Below, piece by piece: positions 9,386 through 20,414 of a DNA stretch of 64,000 nucleotides. The stretch is from CAWDDA01 sp963813345 (GTDB lineage: Bacteria; Acidobacteriota; Blastocatellia; RBC074). The position numbers and the translations under genes are program-made. Positions within the stretch are counted from its first letter, which is position 1, and each line of letters opens with the position of its first letter. The notes beneath the pieces were generated by a model. The model was given only the letters and a program-made list of their open reading frames with translations, was not told the DNA's origin and ran no database searches. The stretch covers positions 1-64,000 of the forward strand of contig CAWEYR010000013.1 in NCBI GenBank assembly GCA_963813345.1, in the 5' to 3' direction.

Positions 9386-9486
9386 TTGGTTCGATTTTGG
9401 AAGAACGTGATTCCACAGTCGGACAGGGATATCATTGCGCGGAGATCACTGTTACGCCAAGTCCTTTTGGGGCAAAGGAAATCATA

Positions 9487-11913
9487 ATGGGAAAACTGAT
9501 TCAAGATGTGGGTTACGGGGCTCGAATGCTCCTTGCAAAGCCCGGATTCGCCGCCATCACAATCCTCACGCTCGCACTCGGGATTGGAGCAAACACTGCG
9601 ATCTTTACAGTCGTTGAAGCGGCACTTCTTCGAGGCCTCCCGTATGATCAGCCTGAGCGCCTGTTTCACCTCTTTGAGACGACGCCGCAGAAGGAATACC
9701 CGCAGCGCGAGTTCTCATATCCCGATTACCAGGATTACCTGACGAATCAAGTCTTCGAGGGCATCACCGCTTATACAGGTGGCGGCGGTGCGCTGCTTAC
9801 GGGTCGAGGTGAGCCGGAGCGCCTTTTTGCGCCATCGGTCACGGCCAATTTCTTTACGCTCCTTGGAGTAACACCGATCGTTGGTCGCACATTCAACGAG
9901 GGTGATGACAAGCCAGGAGCGCCAAGAGTGGTTGTGCTTTCCTATGGACTCTGGCAGCGGATGTTCGCGCGAGATACCCGGCGTTGTTGGTCAGACACTG
10001 ACCATCAATGGTATGCCGCAAACAATCGTTGGCGTACTGCCAGCAAATTTCACGTTCGCGCTGCGACCAGGCGATCTGTGGATGGCGTACCAGCCAAGTG
10101 AAGCACAACTTACCCGGCGCTTCCTTCACGGAACGAATCTCATTGCCCGGCTCAAATCAGGTGTCAGCATTGAGCAGGCACAGGCAGAGATGAGCGCGAT
10201 CGCCGGTCGCATCGCGGCAGAGCATCGCGATTCGCATACAGGAACGGGTGCGAGACTTGTTCCGCTGCACGAACAGATCGTTGGCACGGTAAAGCCCATT
10301 CTTCTTGCTCTGCTTCTAGCTTCGGCGTTTGTGCTCCTCATAGGTTGCGCGAATGTTGCCAATCTGCTGCTCGCGCGATCGCTCGGGAGACAGAGGGAGA
10401 TCGCGATTCGTGCTGCACTCGGCGCGGGCAGTTCGCGAATTGTGAGACAACTTCTGACAGAGTCATTACTGATGTCGCTTATTGGAGGCGGCGCGGGATT
10501 GTTGTTCGCGTTCTGGGGTGTAGACGCACTCATCTCACTTGTTCCGGATGCTCAGTTGATGACGATGCCATTTCTGAGAAACACGCGGGTAAACTCGAAC
10601 GCTCTTGCCTTCACCTTTGGACTGTCACTCCTGACCGGAATCGTATTTGGTCTCGCGCCCGCATTAGCTGCGTCGAAGCTCGATCTTCACAATACGTTGA
10701 AGGAGGGTGGACGCAGCGGCTCGGGACTCGAGCGCCACCGGTTGCGCAGGGTCCTTGTAGTCACGGAGATCGCTCTTGCTGTCGTGCTCCTTGCCGGCGC
10801 CGGTCTGATGATGAAGAGCCTGTGGCGATTGATGCAGGTCAATATAGGCTTTGATCCTCACAATGTTCTCACGATGACAGTCTCGCTCCCTGGAGCCAGG
10901 TATCAGGAACAGAGCCGTATCGCGGGCTTCCATGATCAGCTTACTTCGCGTGTGGCGGCTCTTCCCGGAGTCGCTGGAGTCGGGCTCATTGATCGATTGC
11001 CTTTGCTCGGAGGAAACACGACAAGATTCTTCCTCGATGGTGAGGCGCCACCGCCGCCGGGTCAGGAGATCGAAGCCAATCTTCGTCAGGCCGGCAAATC
11101 CTATTTCCAGACACTCGGAATTCCGCTGATCAAGGGAAGATTTTTCGATGAACGTGATATCGCTACGTCGCCCGGCGTGACCATCATAAACAAATCTCTC
11201 GCGGATCGGTTGCTGCCGGGGCAGGACCCGGTCGGAAGGCGAATTCAATTTCGATCCGTTACCAGCCAGCCGGTCGAGATCGTGGGTGTTGCAGGAGATG
11301 TAAAGGTCACAGGACTCGACGATGCCTTCAAACCCGTGCTCTATTTCCCGCTTGCTCAAGGACAGACGCTCAGTCCGAGTCTGGTGGTGCGGACAACTGG
11401 CGATCCCGCAGCTCTGATTGGTGCCGTCCGAAATGCAGCACGAGCGCTCGAACCGGAGATCGGTATTTTCAACGTCAGAACGTTTGAAGAGATGATCGCA
11501 AATTCGCCTGCGGCTTTCTTCAGACGCCTTCCGGCGTGGTTGATCGGAATCTTTGCAGTAGTCGCCTTGCTGCTGGCTTCGATTGGAATCTTTGGCGTGA
11601 TCTCGTATTCCGTCAGCCAGCAGACGCGAGAGATCGGCGTGCGGCTTGCCCTGGGCGCGCGCCCTCGAGAGATTCTTGGAATGGTTGTCGGCAGGGGAAT
11701 GAAGCTGGCCGTCTCAGGTGCAGCTATCGGGCTCTCGGCGCGTTCGCACTAACCCGATTTATGGAGGGATTGCTCTTCGGGGTAAGCGCAACCGATCCGA
11801 TCGTCTTCATCGCGATCGCGGTACTGCTGGTGCTGGTGGCGTTGCTTGCCTGTTACATTCCCGCTCTTCGAGCATCACGAGTAGACCCGATGATTGCGCT
11901 GCGATATGAGTGA
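9487..11913 (+). CDS. ADOP-type ABC transporter permease 1 (frameshifted)
   Basis: The reconstructed protein has about 808 residues and two FtsX/MacB-like units. The start ATG at 9487 opens MGKLIQDVGYGARMLLAKPG, followed by the first TM helix (AAITILTLALGIGANTAIF), a periplasmic MacB_PCD domain, three TM helices (CANVANLLLARSLGRQREIA), a second periplasmic domain and the final TM bundle ending in YIPALRASRVDPMIALRYE. The frame changes near 9985 and 11735. ADOPs are acidobacterial duplicated orphan permeases without a linked ATPase, and none is seen here. Substrates are unknown; MacB relatives export peptides or act mechanically. Confidence 0.9.
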
Positions 11914-11945
11914 GACGTGTTACAACGACCTCAAAGGGGTTCGAA

Positions 11946-12016
11946 TTCAACCCCAAGCTGAAGCTTGAACTCAAACCTCTTATTGAGTTTGAGTTCAATC
12001 TTTAGCTTGTGGTTGC
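11946..12016. repeat. family A inverted repeat between the two ADOP genes
   Basis: TTCAACCCCAAGCTGAAGC, TTGAACTCAAAC, a short loop, then GTTTGAGTTCAATCTTTAGC and TTGTGGTTG. The arms are about 30 bases with a few mismatches. It ends only about 8 bases before the start of the second permease, so a hairpin could cover that gene's ribosome binding site. Confidence 0.88.
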
Positions 12017-12023
12017 TGGCGAG

Positions 12024-14445
12024 ATGCAAAAGATACTTCATGACTTCCGCTACGCAATCCGAACGCTCGGAAGGGATCGGGCGTTTACACTGATTGCCGT
12101 CGTCACGCTCGCAGTCGGCATTGGCGCGAACACGTCGATGTTCAGCGTCATCAACGCAATACTTCTGCGGCCCCTGCCCTACTATGAAGCTGATCGACTC
12201 GTTTGGCTGTCAGAGCAGCACGAAGAGATCGCGACGCGCTGGATATCCTATCCAAACCTTCTCGATTGGCGCGAGCGCAATCAGTCCTTTGAGGCCATGG
12301 CCGCGATTCGCGGATGGCAGATGACCCTCACGGGTGCTGGAGAAGCGCAGTCGGTTAATGCGCGCATGGTAACCGCGGATTACTTCCGTGTTATGCGCGC
12401 CAGTCCACAACTGGGTCGCGACTTTGCACCAGAAGAAGACAGATCTGGAGCCGCACCTGTCACCGTCCTCAGTCACGCGTTCTGGCAAACGCAGTTTGGA
12501 GGTGACCGAGCGATTGTTGGCCGGGCTATCACGCTCGATGGCCAGCCATTCACAGTTGTCGGGATTATGCCCGCAGATTTTCAGCATCAGGGTCCACCCG
12601 AGCTATGGGTGCTCATGGGTCGTTACGCCGAGGGAGGCTGGCTTGTTCGCGACAACCGGATGGCGGGTTTCGGCATTGCCCGGCTGCGAGCAGGTGTGAG
12701 CCTTGCTCAGGCTCGCGCCGACATGAAATCGATCGAGGAGCAACTGATTCGCGAACATCCGATGCGCAATGGCGGAAACAGGATCAGCGTAGTTTCACTT
12801 CAGGACAGCATAGTTGGCAATTCGCGACAATCGATCTTTCTGCTCTTTGCCGCCGTAAGTCTGGTGTTGCTGATTGCGTGCGCGAATGTCGCGAACCTGT
12901 TGCTCGCGCGTGCCGCGACACGAAAGAAAGAGTTTGCAGTGAGAGCCGCCCTTGGCGCGAGCCGCTCCAGTCTCTTGCGACTTTCACTGATCGAGAGCCT
13001 GGTTCTTTCACTTCTCGGGTGTGGTCTGGGCATTCTGCTGGCAAGATGGGGAATCGACCTGTTGCTGCAGTTTGCTCCTGAGGCACTTCCTCGCATTTCA
13101 GGCGTCACCCTGGGTTCTCGAGTGCTCGCGTTTTCTTTTCTCGTATCGCTTCTCACTGGGCTCATCTTCGGTTCGGTTCCTGCCTGGCAAAGTTCGAATG
13201 CCGACTTCCAGACGGCCCTCAAGGAAGGAAGCAAAACTACGGCTGACGCACGCACTGGACGGTTGCGAAGCGTATTCGTAATCGCCGAATTCGCAATAGC
13301 CATGGTCTTGCTTGTGGGTGCTGGATTATTGATACAGAGCCTCGCGCGTCTTCTTAAGATCGGACCCGGGCTTCGATCCTCGCGGTGTTGTCACGATGGA
13401 ATTGCTGCCGCGCCAGGCATACCCCAGCCGCCCGAAATTGATGCCGTTTTATTCGCAGCTCGAAGAACGTCTCAGGGCGTTGCCCGGTGTTAAGGCGATA
13501 GCGTTATTGAATGATACTCCCGGATTCGAACCCTCGTGGCAGACCGACATCAATCCCGAAATCGGCGGAAAGTATCAGAAGATTGCGCCTGGCGAATTGA
13601 TCAACGTCGATTGGGGCATCGTCAGCGCTGATTACTTCAGGACAATGCAAATTCCGATAAGGCAGGGGCGATCGTTTACTGCGGCAGAAGTTGCGAGCGG
13701 AGCTCCCGTGATGCTGGTTGATGAGCACCTTGCCCGTCGGTTCTGGCCCGATGGAAATGCGCTCGGGCAACATATCAAGTACGACAGTGCAACTCCGATC
13801 GAGATCATCGGAATCGCTGCCAACGTCCGCAACTATGGCGCCGAAGCGCTCGGTCGAATAAAGATCTACACACCGTTTGGCCGCGCGCCGATCCCGCGCG
13901 TGACTCTTGCGGTCCGTTCCGAGAACCCGAACTCCGATGTCGCACTCAGCCTCGTTTCATCAATCAAGCGAGAGGTGCAGGCGATCAACCCGAACGTGCC
14001 GATTTCTGAAGTTGAGATGCTCGACGAGCAGCTGGCGCGGCATATCGGTCCTCGAACGTTCAATACCTGGTTGCTCGGCCTCTTTGCACTTGTGGCGCTC
14101 GCGCTGGCAGCGGTCGGGATCTATGGCGTCATGAGTTACACCGTCTCGCAGCGCTCTCGCGAAATGGGAATCCGAATCGCGCTCGGGGCAAAGAAGGTCG
14201 ATGTTGCCCGGATCGTTCTCGTGCGCTGCCTGCAGCTGTCGGGAATGGGCCTGTTGGTTGGGATAGTTGGTTCGCTCCTTGTGACAAGGTGGCTCAGAGC
14301 TGAGTTGTTTGGCGTCAGCCCGACAGATCCGATTACATTGATCGCTATTGCATTGTTGTTAACAGTGGTGGCGTTACTGGCGTGCTATGTTCCGGCAAGG
14401 CGTGCTTCCAGGGTGAATCCGATTGAAGCATTGAGGAATGAGTGA
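12024..14445 (+). CDS. ADOP-type ABC transporter permease 2 (frameshifted)
   Basis: About 807 residues after reconstruction. I chose the ATG at 12024 (MQKILHDFRYAIRTLGRDRAF) over an upstream in-frame GTG at 12009 that lies in the repeat. The architecture is the same as its neighbour: two halves with MacB-type periplasmic domains (SYPNLLDWRERNQSFEAMAA; IVSADYFRTMQIPIRQGRSF) and TM bundles (CANVANLLLARAATRKKEFA; ACYVPARRASRVNPIEALRNE). One frame change lies near 13370. Tandem arrangement with permease 1 suggests duplication, although the two differ clearly in sequence. No ATPase gene is adjacent. Confidence 0.9.
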
Positions 14446-14454
14446 TGAGAGGTA

Positions 14455-15157
14455 CTACATACCTTTTTCATACACAATGAAGTGTTGCTGAGGCAGGAAG
14501 TCCCTGGTTTCCTTCCATCGAAGACCAACAGCCTCCATTTCTTTTCGTGACTGGGCGACGCTCATCTTGTGCAGCCGCTTGATGGGGACGTCGGGGTCTT
14601 CTGCACGATATTCGATCTGGACGACGCGGCCGCCCGGCTTAAGGCTGCGGACGATGCTCTCCATCATTTCGCGCGGGTAGGAGAATTCGTGGTAGGCATC
14701 GACCAGCAATACAACATCGACAGATGCTGCAGGCAGTTTTGTGTCTCTCTCTGATCCGTGAAATGGGATGACGTTTTCTGCTTTCAGATTCTTCTTGCGT
14801 TGCTCGAGGATTGCGAGCATTTCCGGTTGAATATCAACGGCGTATACTTTTCCCTGCCGAACTGCGCGGCTCAACCGAAAAGTGAAATAACCCGTACCGG
14901 CACCGATGTCGGCTACTACATCTGACGGCTTGAGATTCATATTCGCTACAACCTGATCGGGCTTCTCCGTGTCTGCTCTGTCAGGACGTTCAAGCCAGTC
15001 TGCTCCCTGATGTCCAATGACATGGGCAATCTCGCGGCCCATGTAAAACTTGCCGATACCGTCAGGATCGTGGACCGCGCGGGTTTCGTAAACCGATTGC
15101 AACCGCGGGCAAAGGCAGTAACAGGGAAAGTAAGAGGAACAGACGTGAAGAATACAT
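14455..15157 (-). CDS. exported class I SAM-dependent methyltransferase (frameshifted)
   Basis: The start at 15157 opens a signal peptide, MYSSRLFLLLSLLLPLPAVA. The frame then changes near 15095, and the mature part begins SVYETRAVHDPDGIGKFYMG. The SAM-binding glycine motif is VVADIGAGTGYFTFRL, with the acidic residue in VYAVDIQPEM and the later LKPGGRVVQIEYR strand. Methyltransferases with leader peptides and the MGREIAHVIGHQGADWLERP lead-in are common in acidobacteria and planctomycetes; their substrates are not known. An alternative long ORF starting in the repeat (15207) is unlikely because it replaces the signal peptide. Confidence 0.8.
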
Positions 15158-15167
15158 ATCAACACCT

Positions 15168-15249
15168 GGGAGCGCTGGTCTCTGACCGGCGCGTGTGGCG
15201 CAATCATGATTCTCTCGCACGCGCCGGTCAGAGACCAGCGCTCCCAGGC
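15168..15249. repeat. family C near-perfect inverted repeat
   Basis: GGGAGCGCTGGTCTCTGACC then GGCGCGTG, a central loop of about 22 bases, and CACGCGCCGGTCAGAGACCA then GCGCTCCCAGG. The arms are about 30 bases. It occupies the whole divergent intergenic space between the methyltransferase and fumC, so promoters for both genes must overlap or sit inside it. Confidence 0.92.
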
Positions 15250-15266
15250 GAGGGAGTGAGGTTGTT

Positions 15267-16674
15267 ATGGCCGACTTTCGCATCGAGAAGGATTCGCTGG
15301 GGGAAATGAGCGTCCCTTCAAACGCCTATTACGGAGCGCAGACAGCGCGTGCCGTCGAGAACTTTCCGATCAGTGGTCTTGTCTTTCCGCGCCGGTTTCT
15401 CCATGCGCTCGGTGTAATCAAACGATCGTGCGCGCAGGCGAACATGGCTTTTGGTGACCTTGACCAGCGAATCGGCGATGCCATTGAAAAGGCATCAGCA
15501 GAAGTTGCCGATGGCACGATGGGATGATCAGTTTGTGGTCGACATATTCCAGACCGGGAGCGGCACTTCAACCAATATGAATGCCAACGAGGTCATCGCG
15601 AATCGCGCGGCGGAGATACTGGGAGAGAAGCGCGGAAGCAAAGCGATTCATCCGAACGATCACGTAAACATGTCGCAGTCATCGAATGACGTAATTCCGA
15701 CCGCGATTCATGTCGCTGCCGCGATGGCAATAACCGAGGACCTCCTTCCGGCGCTCGAACAACTTCATAAGGCACTCAACACGAAAGCGCAGGAGTTTGA
15801 TGGAGTCATCAAACCGGGCCGTACTCACTTGATGGACGCCACGCCGGTAAGGCTTGGACAGGAGTTCGGCGGGTATGCAGCACAGATCGACAAGGGACGC
15901 CGCCGAGTTTCGAGTGCTCGTGACGCTTTGCTTGAATTGGCGCTTGGAGGCACTGCTGTTGGCACGGGAATCAATCGCCGTCCTGAGTTTCCTGCAAAGG
16001 CCATTGCACATATTTCAGCCGAGACAGGGCTCAGATTTCGTGAAGCGAGCAATCACTTCGAGGCGCAGGGAGCTCGTGATGCCTGTGTCGAGACATCAGG
16101 AGCTTTGAAGACGGTTGCCTGCAGCCTGATGAAGATTGCCAGTGACATCCGCTTACTTGCATCAGGACCACGAACCGGGATTGGTGAGATCAACCTTCCC
16201 GCAACACAGCCGGGAAGCTGGATCATGCCGGCGAAGGTCAATCCGGTGATGTGCGAGGCGGTGACCATGGTTGCAGCTCAAGTGATTGGCTACGACGCTG
16301 CTATCACGGTTTGCGGGATGGGAGGGATTCTCGAGTTAAATGTCATGATGCCCGTCATGGCATACGATCTGTTGCAGTCGATATCGATTCTTTCGAATGT
16401 GAGTCGAGTTTTTGCCGAGAAGTGCGTATCCGGCATCACTGCCAATGTTGATCGCTGCCTCGAGCTGGCCGAGAGAAACCTGTCGATCGTCACGGCTCTG
16501 GCTCCGAAGGTTGGCTATGACAAAGCCGCGGAGATCGCGAAAGCAGCGCACGAGCGCAATCTGAGCGTGCGCGAAGTTTTGGATGATCGCGAGCTCGAAG
16601 CGCTCCTCGAACTTTTTAAGATGACGGAACCGGTTAGGGCTAGACGGAGGCGGAATCGTGGAGTCTTTGATTGA
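15267..16674 (+). CDS. fumC: fumarate hydratase class II (frameshifted)
   Basis: About 469 residues once a one-base change near 15517 is repaired (VADG | RWDDQFVVDIFQTGSGTS). It catalyses fumarate to malate in the TCA cycle. Diagnostic motifs are TGSGTSTNMNANEV, NDHVNMSQSSNDVIPTA, GRTHLMDATPVRLGQE and the flexible active-site loop GSWIMPAKVNPVMCEA. That loop is normally GSSIMPGKVNP; the second serine is tryptophan here and G is A, while the first serine is kept. The last residues (PVRARRRRNRGVFD) are not fumarase-like and come from sequence entering the family B repeat. It is cytoplasmic. Confidence 0.92.
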
Positions 16675-16702
16675 ATTCCGCCTGAAGGCGGTACAACATG
16701 CC
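16675..16702. repeat. family B palindromic module
   Basis: ATTCCGCCTGAAGGCGGTAC then AACATGCC. The core CCGCCTGAAGGCGG is a perfect short palindrome. It overlaps the fumC stop region and sits just upstream of the histidine kinase Shine-Dalgarno sequence. Confidence 0.85.
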
Positions 16703-16716
16703 AGGATCTGCCCAAA

Positions 16717-18906
16717 ATGTCAGATAACTCGATCGTTCAAACACTTGCAGGATTACTTCTGCTTTGCGGAATCCTGATCGCATGGCTGCTTTACGAGCGG
16801 GTCCGCCTTCGGCGTGCCCGCCAGGACGTGCACGAGCAATTGAGCTTCGAGACTCTGGTCAGCAATCTTTCTGCCGACTTTGCGAGTCTCAAGCCTGATC
16901 AGGTTGATGCCAGCATTCACGGGTGGTTGAAGCAGCTGTGCGAGTTTCTCGATGTAGATCGAGGAACGCTGCTCCAGTTCGCGACAGACAGTTCGCTTGC
17001 GTTCCGCTCGCATTCCTACGCCGCTCCTGGCATTCCTGCAGCTCCGGAAGTGGTGGGTGATGAGTACTCGCCATGGTATGCAGACCAGCTCCGCAGAGGC
17101 AATGTTCTGAACTTTCCGAGGATGGCTTCAGAGCTCTCTGATGCAGCCCGCATCGAGAAAACGTACGTCGAGCGTCAAGGCATCAAGTCGCACCTCACAG
17201 TTCCAATTATTGTCGATGGCTCAGTGAATTTTGCCTTGGGCCTTTCTACAATGCGGTCTTACCGTGTGTGGCCTGATGAGATGGTTGGACGTTTGCGTCT
17301 TGTAGGCGAGATCTTTGCACAAACGCTCCTGCGCCGACACGCCGAAGCGTCTCTCGTTGACAGCCAGAACCGCTATTCTATTGCGACGGCCGCGGGAGGC
17401 GTGAGTGTCTGGGAGCTCAACCTCGAGACTGGCGAGGTCTATTCCGATCCGGTCCTTCCTTTGATCTGTGGCCTTCCTCCCTCGACCATAATGAACCGCG
17501 AAGACTGGCTCAAATGGGTGCATCCCGACGACCTCGAACGCCTGCTCGCTTACGAGCGGCAATTGATCAATACGGAGGACGTAGATTGGGCAGATTTGAA
17601 CCGTCCTGTGCCTGCATTCGAGTACCGAGTATTGCACGCCAGGGGCGGACATCGGTGGGTTCAGATTCGCGGCTCGGCATTCCAGCGCAAGGATGGCGAA
17701 CCGTACCGGCTGATTGGAACGCTGACGGAGATATCGGAACGCAAGTTCGTCGAGGAGGCGCTCCGCGAAAGCGAGGCGCGCTATCGCAACGTGGTCGAAA
17801 CTCAGACAGAGCTCATCTGCCGTTTCAAGCGGGACACGACGCTGACGTTTGTGAATGACGCATATTGCCGCTATTTCGAAAAGCCGCGTGAAGAACTAAT
17901 TGGAACAAAGTTCATCGAGCTGATACCGCCACAGGCTCGCGCTTCCGCACTTGGCCACATTGAGTCATTGATAGCCAATCCGCGAAGCATGAAACATGAA
18001 CACGAGGTGATAGCCCCGGGTGGCCGGATCGGATGGCAGGAGTGGGTCAATCACGCGATTCTGGACTCCGACGGAAGAGTGAGCGAGTTTCAGGCAGTCG
18101 GTCGCGACACGACTGAGCTGAGAGCTGCCGGGGAGGAGCTGCGCAAGGCGCAGGCGGAACTCCAGCACGTGACGCGCGTCATGACGATGGGCGAGTTTCT
18201 GAGCTCAATCGCGCATGAAGTCAATCAGCCGCTCGCCGCAATTCGTACGTGTGGTGAAGCCGGGCTTCGTTTTCTTTCCGGAGATACAGTGAATCTTACT
18301 CGTTCGCGCGAAGCGCTGACGAACATCGTCAGTGACAGTATCCGCGCCAGCGAGGTGATCAAACGCCTGCGAGGGCTGGTCAAGAAGACGGAGCCGGAGA
18401 AGGTGCTCCTGGATGTCAATGATGTCATTCATGAGGTAATCAACCTGACGCGCAGCGAGCTGGAAAGCCACGAGATCGAACTCGTACTCAGCCTGGATAG
18501 CGGCCTCCCACTGATTTCTGCTGACCGAGTGCAGCTCCAGCAGGTTTTGCTGAATCTCATCGCTAATGGAATCGAAGCGATGAGTCCTGTACCGAAAACT
18601 GAGCGCCGGCTGACAATCAGTTCACAGCGTGAAGGGACAGACTCGATTCTCATCTCAGTTCACGATGCCGGCCCGGGTTTGAAACCAGAGGATTCAAAAA
18701 AGATCTTCGAGGCTTTCTTCAGCACGAAAGCCGAAGGCATCGGGCTCGGACTCTCCATCAGCCGGACGATCATCGAGACTCACGGAGGGCGGTTGTGGGC
18801 CGCTGCCAACGGATCGCAAGGAGCGACACTCCAGTTTACTCTCCCCGTGAGCAACTCTCGTGACGTTCAGGAATCCCGGAGCGACTACGACCAAAACGGT
18901 CATTGA
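16717..18906 (+). CDS. sensor histidine kinase (TM-GAF-PAS-PAS-HisKA-HATPase)
   Basis: An intact 729-residue protein. One TM helix (residues 7-24) is followed by a GAF domain (about 45-210), two PAS domains (about 222-345 and 355-475; second with the NDAYCRYFEKPREELIG core), a HisKA dimerisation helix with phospho-acceptor in SIAHEVNQPLAAI (His near 499), and an ATPase with N box LLNLIANGIEAM, G1 DAGPGL and G2 GIGLGLSI. The H-box is of the FixL/NtrB-like HPK4 type. The FixJ-like regulator starts 10 bases after its stop, so they form a two-component pair. The signal is unknown; no heme-pocket can be claimed. Confidence 0.93.
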   Translation: MSDNSIVQTLAGLLLLCGILIAWLLYERVRLRRARQDVHEQLSFETLVSNLSADFASLKPDQVDASIHGWLKQLCEFLDVDRGTLLQFATDSSLAFRSHSYAAPGIPAAPEVVGDEYSPWYADQLRRGNVLNFPRMASELSDAARIEKTYVERQGIKSHLTVPIIVDGSVNFALGLSTMRSYRVWPDEMVGRLRLVGEIFAQTLLRRHAEASLVDSQNRYSIATAAGGVSVWELNLETGEVYSDPVLPLICGLPPSTIMNREDWLKWVHPDDLERLLAYERQLINTEDVDWADLNRPVPAFEYRVLHARGGHRWVQIRGSAFQRKDGEPYRLIGTLTEISERKFVEEALRESEARYRNVVETQTELICRFKRDTTLTFVNDAYCRYFEKPREELIGTKFIELIPPQARASALGHIESLIANPRSMKHEHEVIAPGGRIGWQEWVNHAILDSDGRVSEFQAVGRDTTELRAAGEELRKAQAELQHVTRVMTMGEFLSSIAHEVNQPLAAIRTCGEAGLRFLSGDTVNLTRSREALTNIVSDSIRASEVIKRLRGLVKKTEPEKVLLDVNDVIHEVINLTRSELESHEIELVLSLDSGLPLISADRVQLQQVLLNLIANGIEAMSPVPKTERRLTISSQREGTDSILISVHDAGPGLKPEDSKKIFEAFFSTKAEGIGLGLSISRTIIETHGGRLWAAANGSQGATLQFTLPVSNSRDVQESRSDYDQNGH

Positions 18907-18915
18907 CGAACTCGC

Positions 18916-19540
18916 ATGAAGTCATCGCAGTTCTCCGAAGATGCAATGGTATTCGTCGTGGATGATGATCCGTCCATGCGAAGGGCGATCACATTGCTCA
19001 TGGAATCGGTAGGGTTGCCGGTTGAAACTTTCGAATCGGCGCAGCAATTCCTTGACTACACGCGCCCGGAAATTCCTGGTTGCCTTGTGCTGGATTTACA
19101 ATTGCCTGACCAGAGCGGTCTTGATCTGCAGCGAGAGCTGACCGAAACAGGCGCAGAGATTCCGATCATTTTTATTACCGGTCATGGAGATATTCCTCAA
19201 TCGGTGCGAGCGATGAAGGCCGGCGCCGTTGAGTTCCTGACGAAGCCGTTCGATACGAAGGCTCTGGTGGAAGCTGTCAGGCACGCGATCGAGAGCGATC
19301 GAACGGCGAGAGCTCAACGTGTCCTGGTCGCCGATCTTCGACGCAGGTACGAGATGCTGACTGCCCGCGAAAAAGAGGTTATGGCTCTCGTGGTTACAGG
19401 ATATGCTCAACAAACAGATTGCCGGGATGCTGGGCGCCAGCGAAGCTACGATCAAGATTCATCGTGGCCAGGTTATGGGCAAGATGCGCGCCGGTTCAGT
19501 TGCTGAGCTTGTCAGGATGGATGAGAGGCTCAAAGCGTAG
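18916..19540 (+). CDS. FixJ/NarL-type response regulator (frameshifted in the HTH)
   Basis: About 208 residues. The receiver domain is complete: acidic pocket VVDDDPSM, phospho-aspartate in LVLDLQLPDQSG, ITGHGD and lysine in LTKPFD. It is followed by a LuxR-type helix-turn-helix: LTAREKEVMALVVTG, a one-base shift near 19400, then MLNKQIAGMLGASEATIKIH and RGQVMGKMRAGSVAELVRM, stop at 19538-19540. It should bind DNA as a phosphorylated dimer under control of the adjacent kinase. If the shift is real, the regulator would lack its DNA-contacting helix. Confidence 0.9.
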
Positions 19541-19544
19541 AAGA

Positions 19545-19745
19545 AGAGTGCTGAGTGCGGGTGCTGAGTGCTGAGTGCTGAGTGCTGAGATGGGGTTTGA
19601 GTTCAAGCTTTAGCTTGTGGTTGCATTCTGCAGCCTTGCATGAGCTGCGGAATGCAACCACAAGCTAAAGCTTGAACTCAAACCCCATTACTCAGCACTC
19701 AGCACTCAGCACCCAGCACTCAGCACTTCCTCACTCAGCACCTTA
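19545..19745. repeat. long nested inverted repeat with 7-base tandem repeats (family A core)
   Basis: The left side has repeats of GAGTGCT (GTGCTGAGTGCTGAGTGCTG), then GGGGTTTGAGTTCAAGC and TTTAGCTTGTGGTTGCATTC. A 22-base loop contains TGCATGAGCTGC. The right side is the reverse: GAATGCAACCACAAGC, TAAAGCTTGAACTCAAACCCC, then repeated ACTCAGCACTCAGCAC. The paired arms reach 70 bases or more. It fills the gap between the two response-regulator genes. The rest of the gap (19746-19839) has nothing I can name. Confidence 0.92.
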
Positions 19746-19839
19746 CTACTACTAAAGTCGTATAGATTCCCTGCTTTGGGTAGGCTAGGCTCTGAACTCG
19801 CCGAAGCTGTCAGGTGAGAATCAGTGGCCAGAACGGAAG

Positions 19840-20250
19840 GTGATGTTGTCTGGCGAATTCCTAATATCAGTGATCGAGGACGATAGATCGGTCCGTGAAT
19901 CGCTGGAGATGTTCATCGAGGCTTTTGGCTTCGATGTTCTCGGATTCGCATCGGCTGAACAGTTCCTGGCGTCTGACAGGATTAATGACTCGGCATGCCT
20001 GATTTTGGATGTGACCCTGCCCGGAATGACCGGCATCGAGTTACAGCACAGGCTGAAAGAGATTGGAGTTCGCGCGGCAGTCATTTTTATAACCGCGCAG
20101 CCAAACGAGAGAAACCGCGAACAGGCGATGCAGGATGGGGCGATAGCGTTTCTTGAAAAGCCCTTCTCCAGCGAAGCACTTCTGAGCGCGATACGAAAAG
20201 CAGGAATAGATAGTCCTGCGAGCGGAACTTTTCAAAGTTCTGCGACATAG
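19840..20250 (+). CDS. single-domain response regulator (receiver only)
   Basis: About 136 residues, one CheY-like receiver: acidic pocket VIEDDRSVRES, phospho-aspartate in LILDVTLPGMTG, ITAQPN and lysine in FLEKPFSS. There is no output domain; it ends about 15 residues after the receiver. The start is GTG 19840 or ATG 19843, with GGAAGG directly upstream. It follows the kinase-FixJ pair and is similar to the FixJ receiver, so it may compete for phosphate or relay it. That role is inferred. Confidence 0.88.
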   Translation: MMLSGEFLISVIEDDRSVRESLEMFIEAFGFDVLGFASAEQFLASDRINDSACLILDVTLPGMTGIELQHRLKEIGVRAAVIFITAQPNERNREQAMQDGAIAFLEKPFSSEALLSAIRKAGIDSPASGTFQSSAT

Positions 20251-20414
20251 CCGGCTTCGAGACGCCATTTGCCTCTCTCAGGAGAAGGAGGGAGAATTTG
20301 ATTGGACTCGAAGCCGGCTTACTTCTATCACCCGCTTACTTCCAAAGTCCCCACCGCCACTATTCACGAGCGAGCCTTCCCCGCGTAGAATCACTCTCGT
20401 ACAAACATTTCCCC

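Noticed and set aside
9487..14445. A MacAB-type drug efflux system
   Set aside because: There is no ATPase domain (Walker motifs) or membrane-fusion gene; the doubled permease layout fits ADOP.
19557..19735. Possible CRISPR-like array because of repeated short units
   Set aside because: The 7-base units are contiguous tandem repeats without spacers and are inverted on the other side; no cas gene is near.
20298..20414. 39-codon extension of the TIM-barrel protein
   Set aside because: It would place the twin-arginine signal away from the N-terminus; the ATG at 20415 restores a normal Tat leader.
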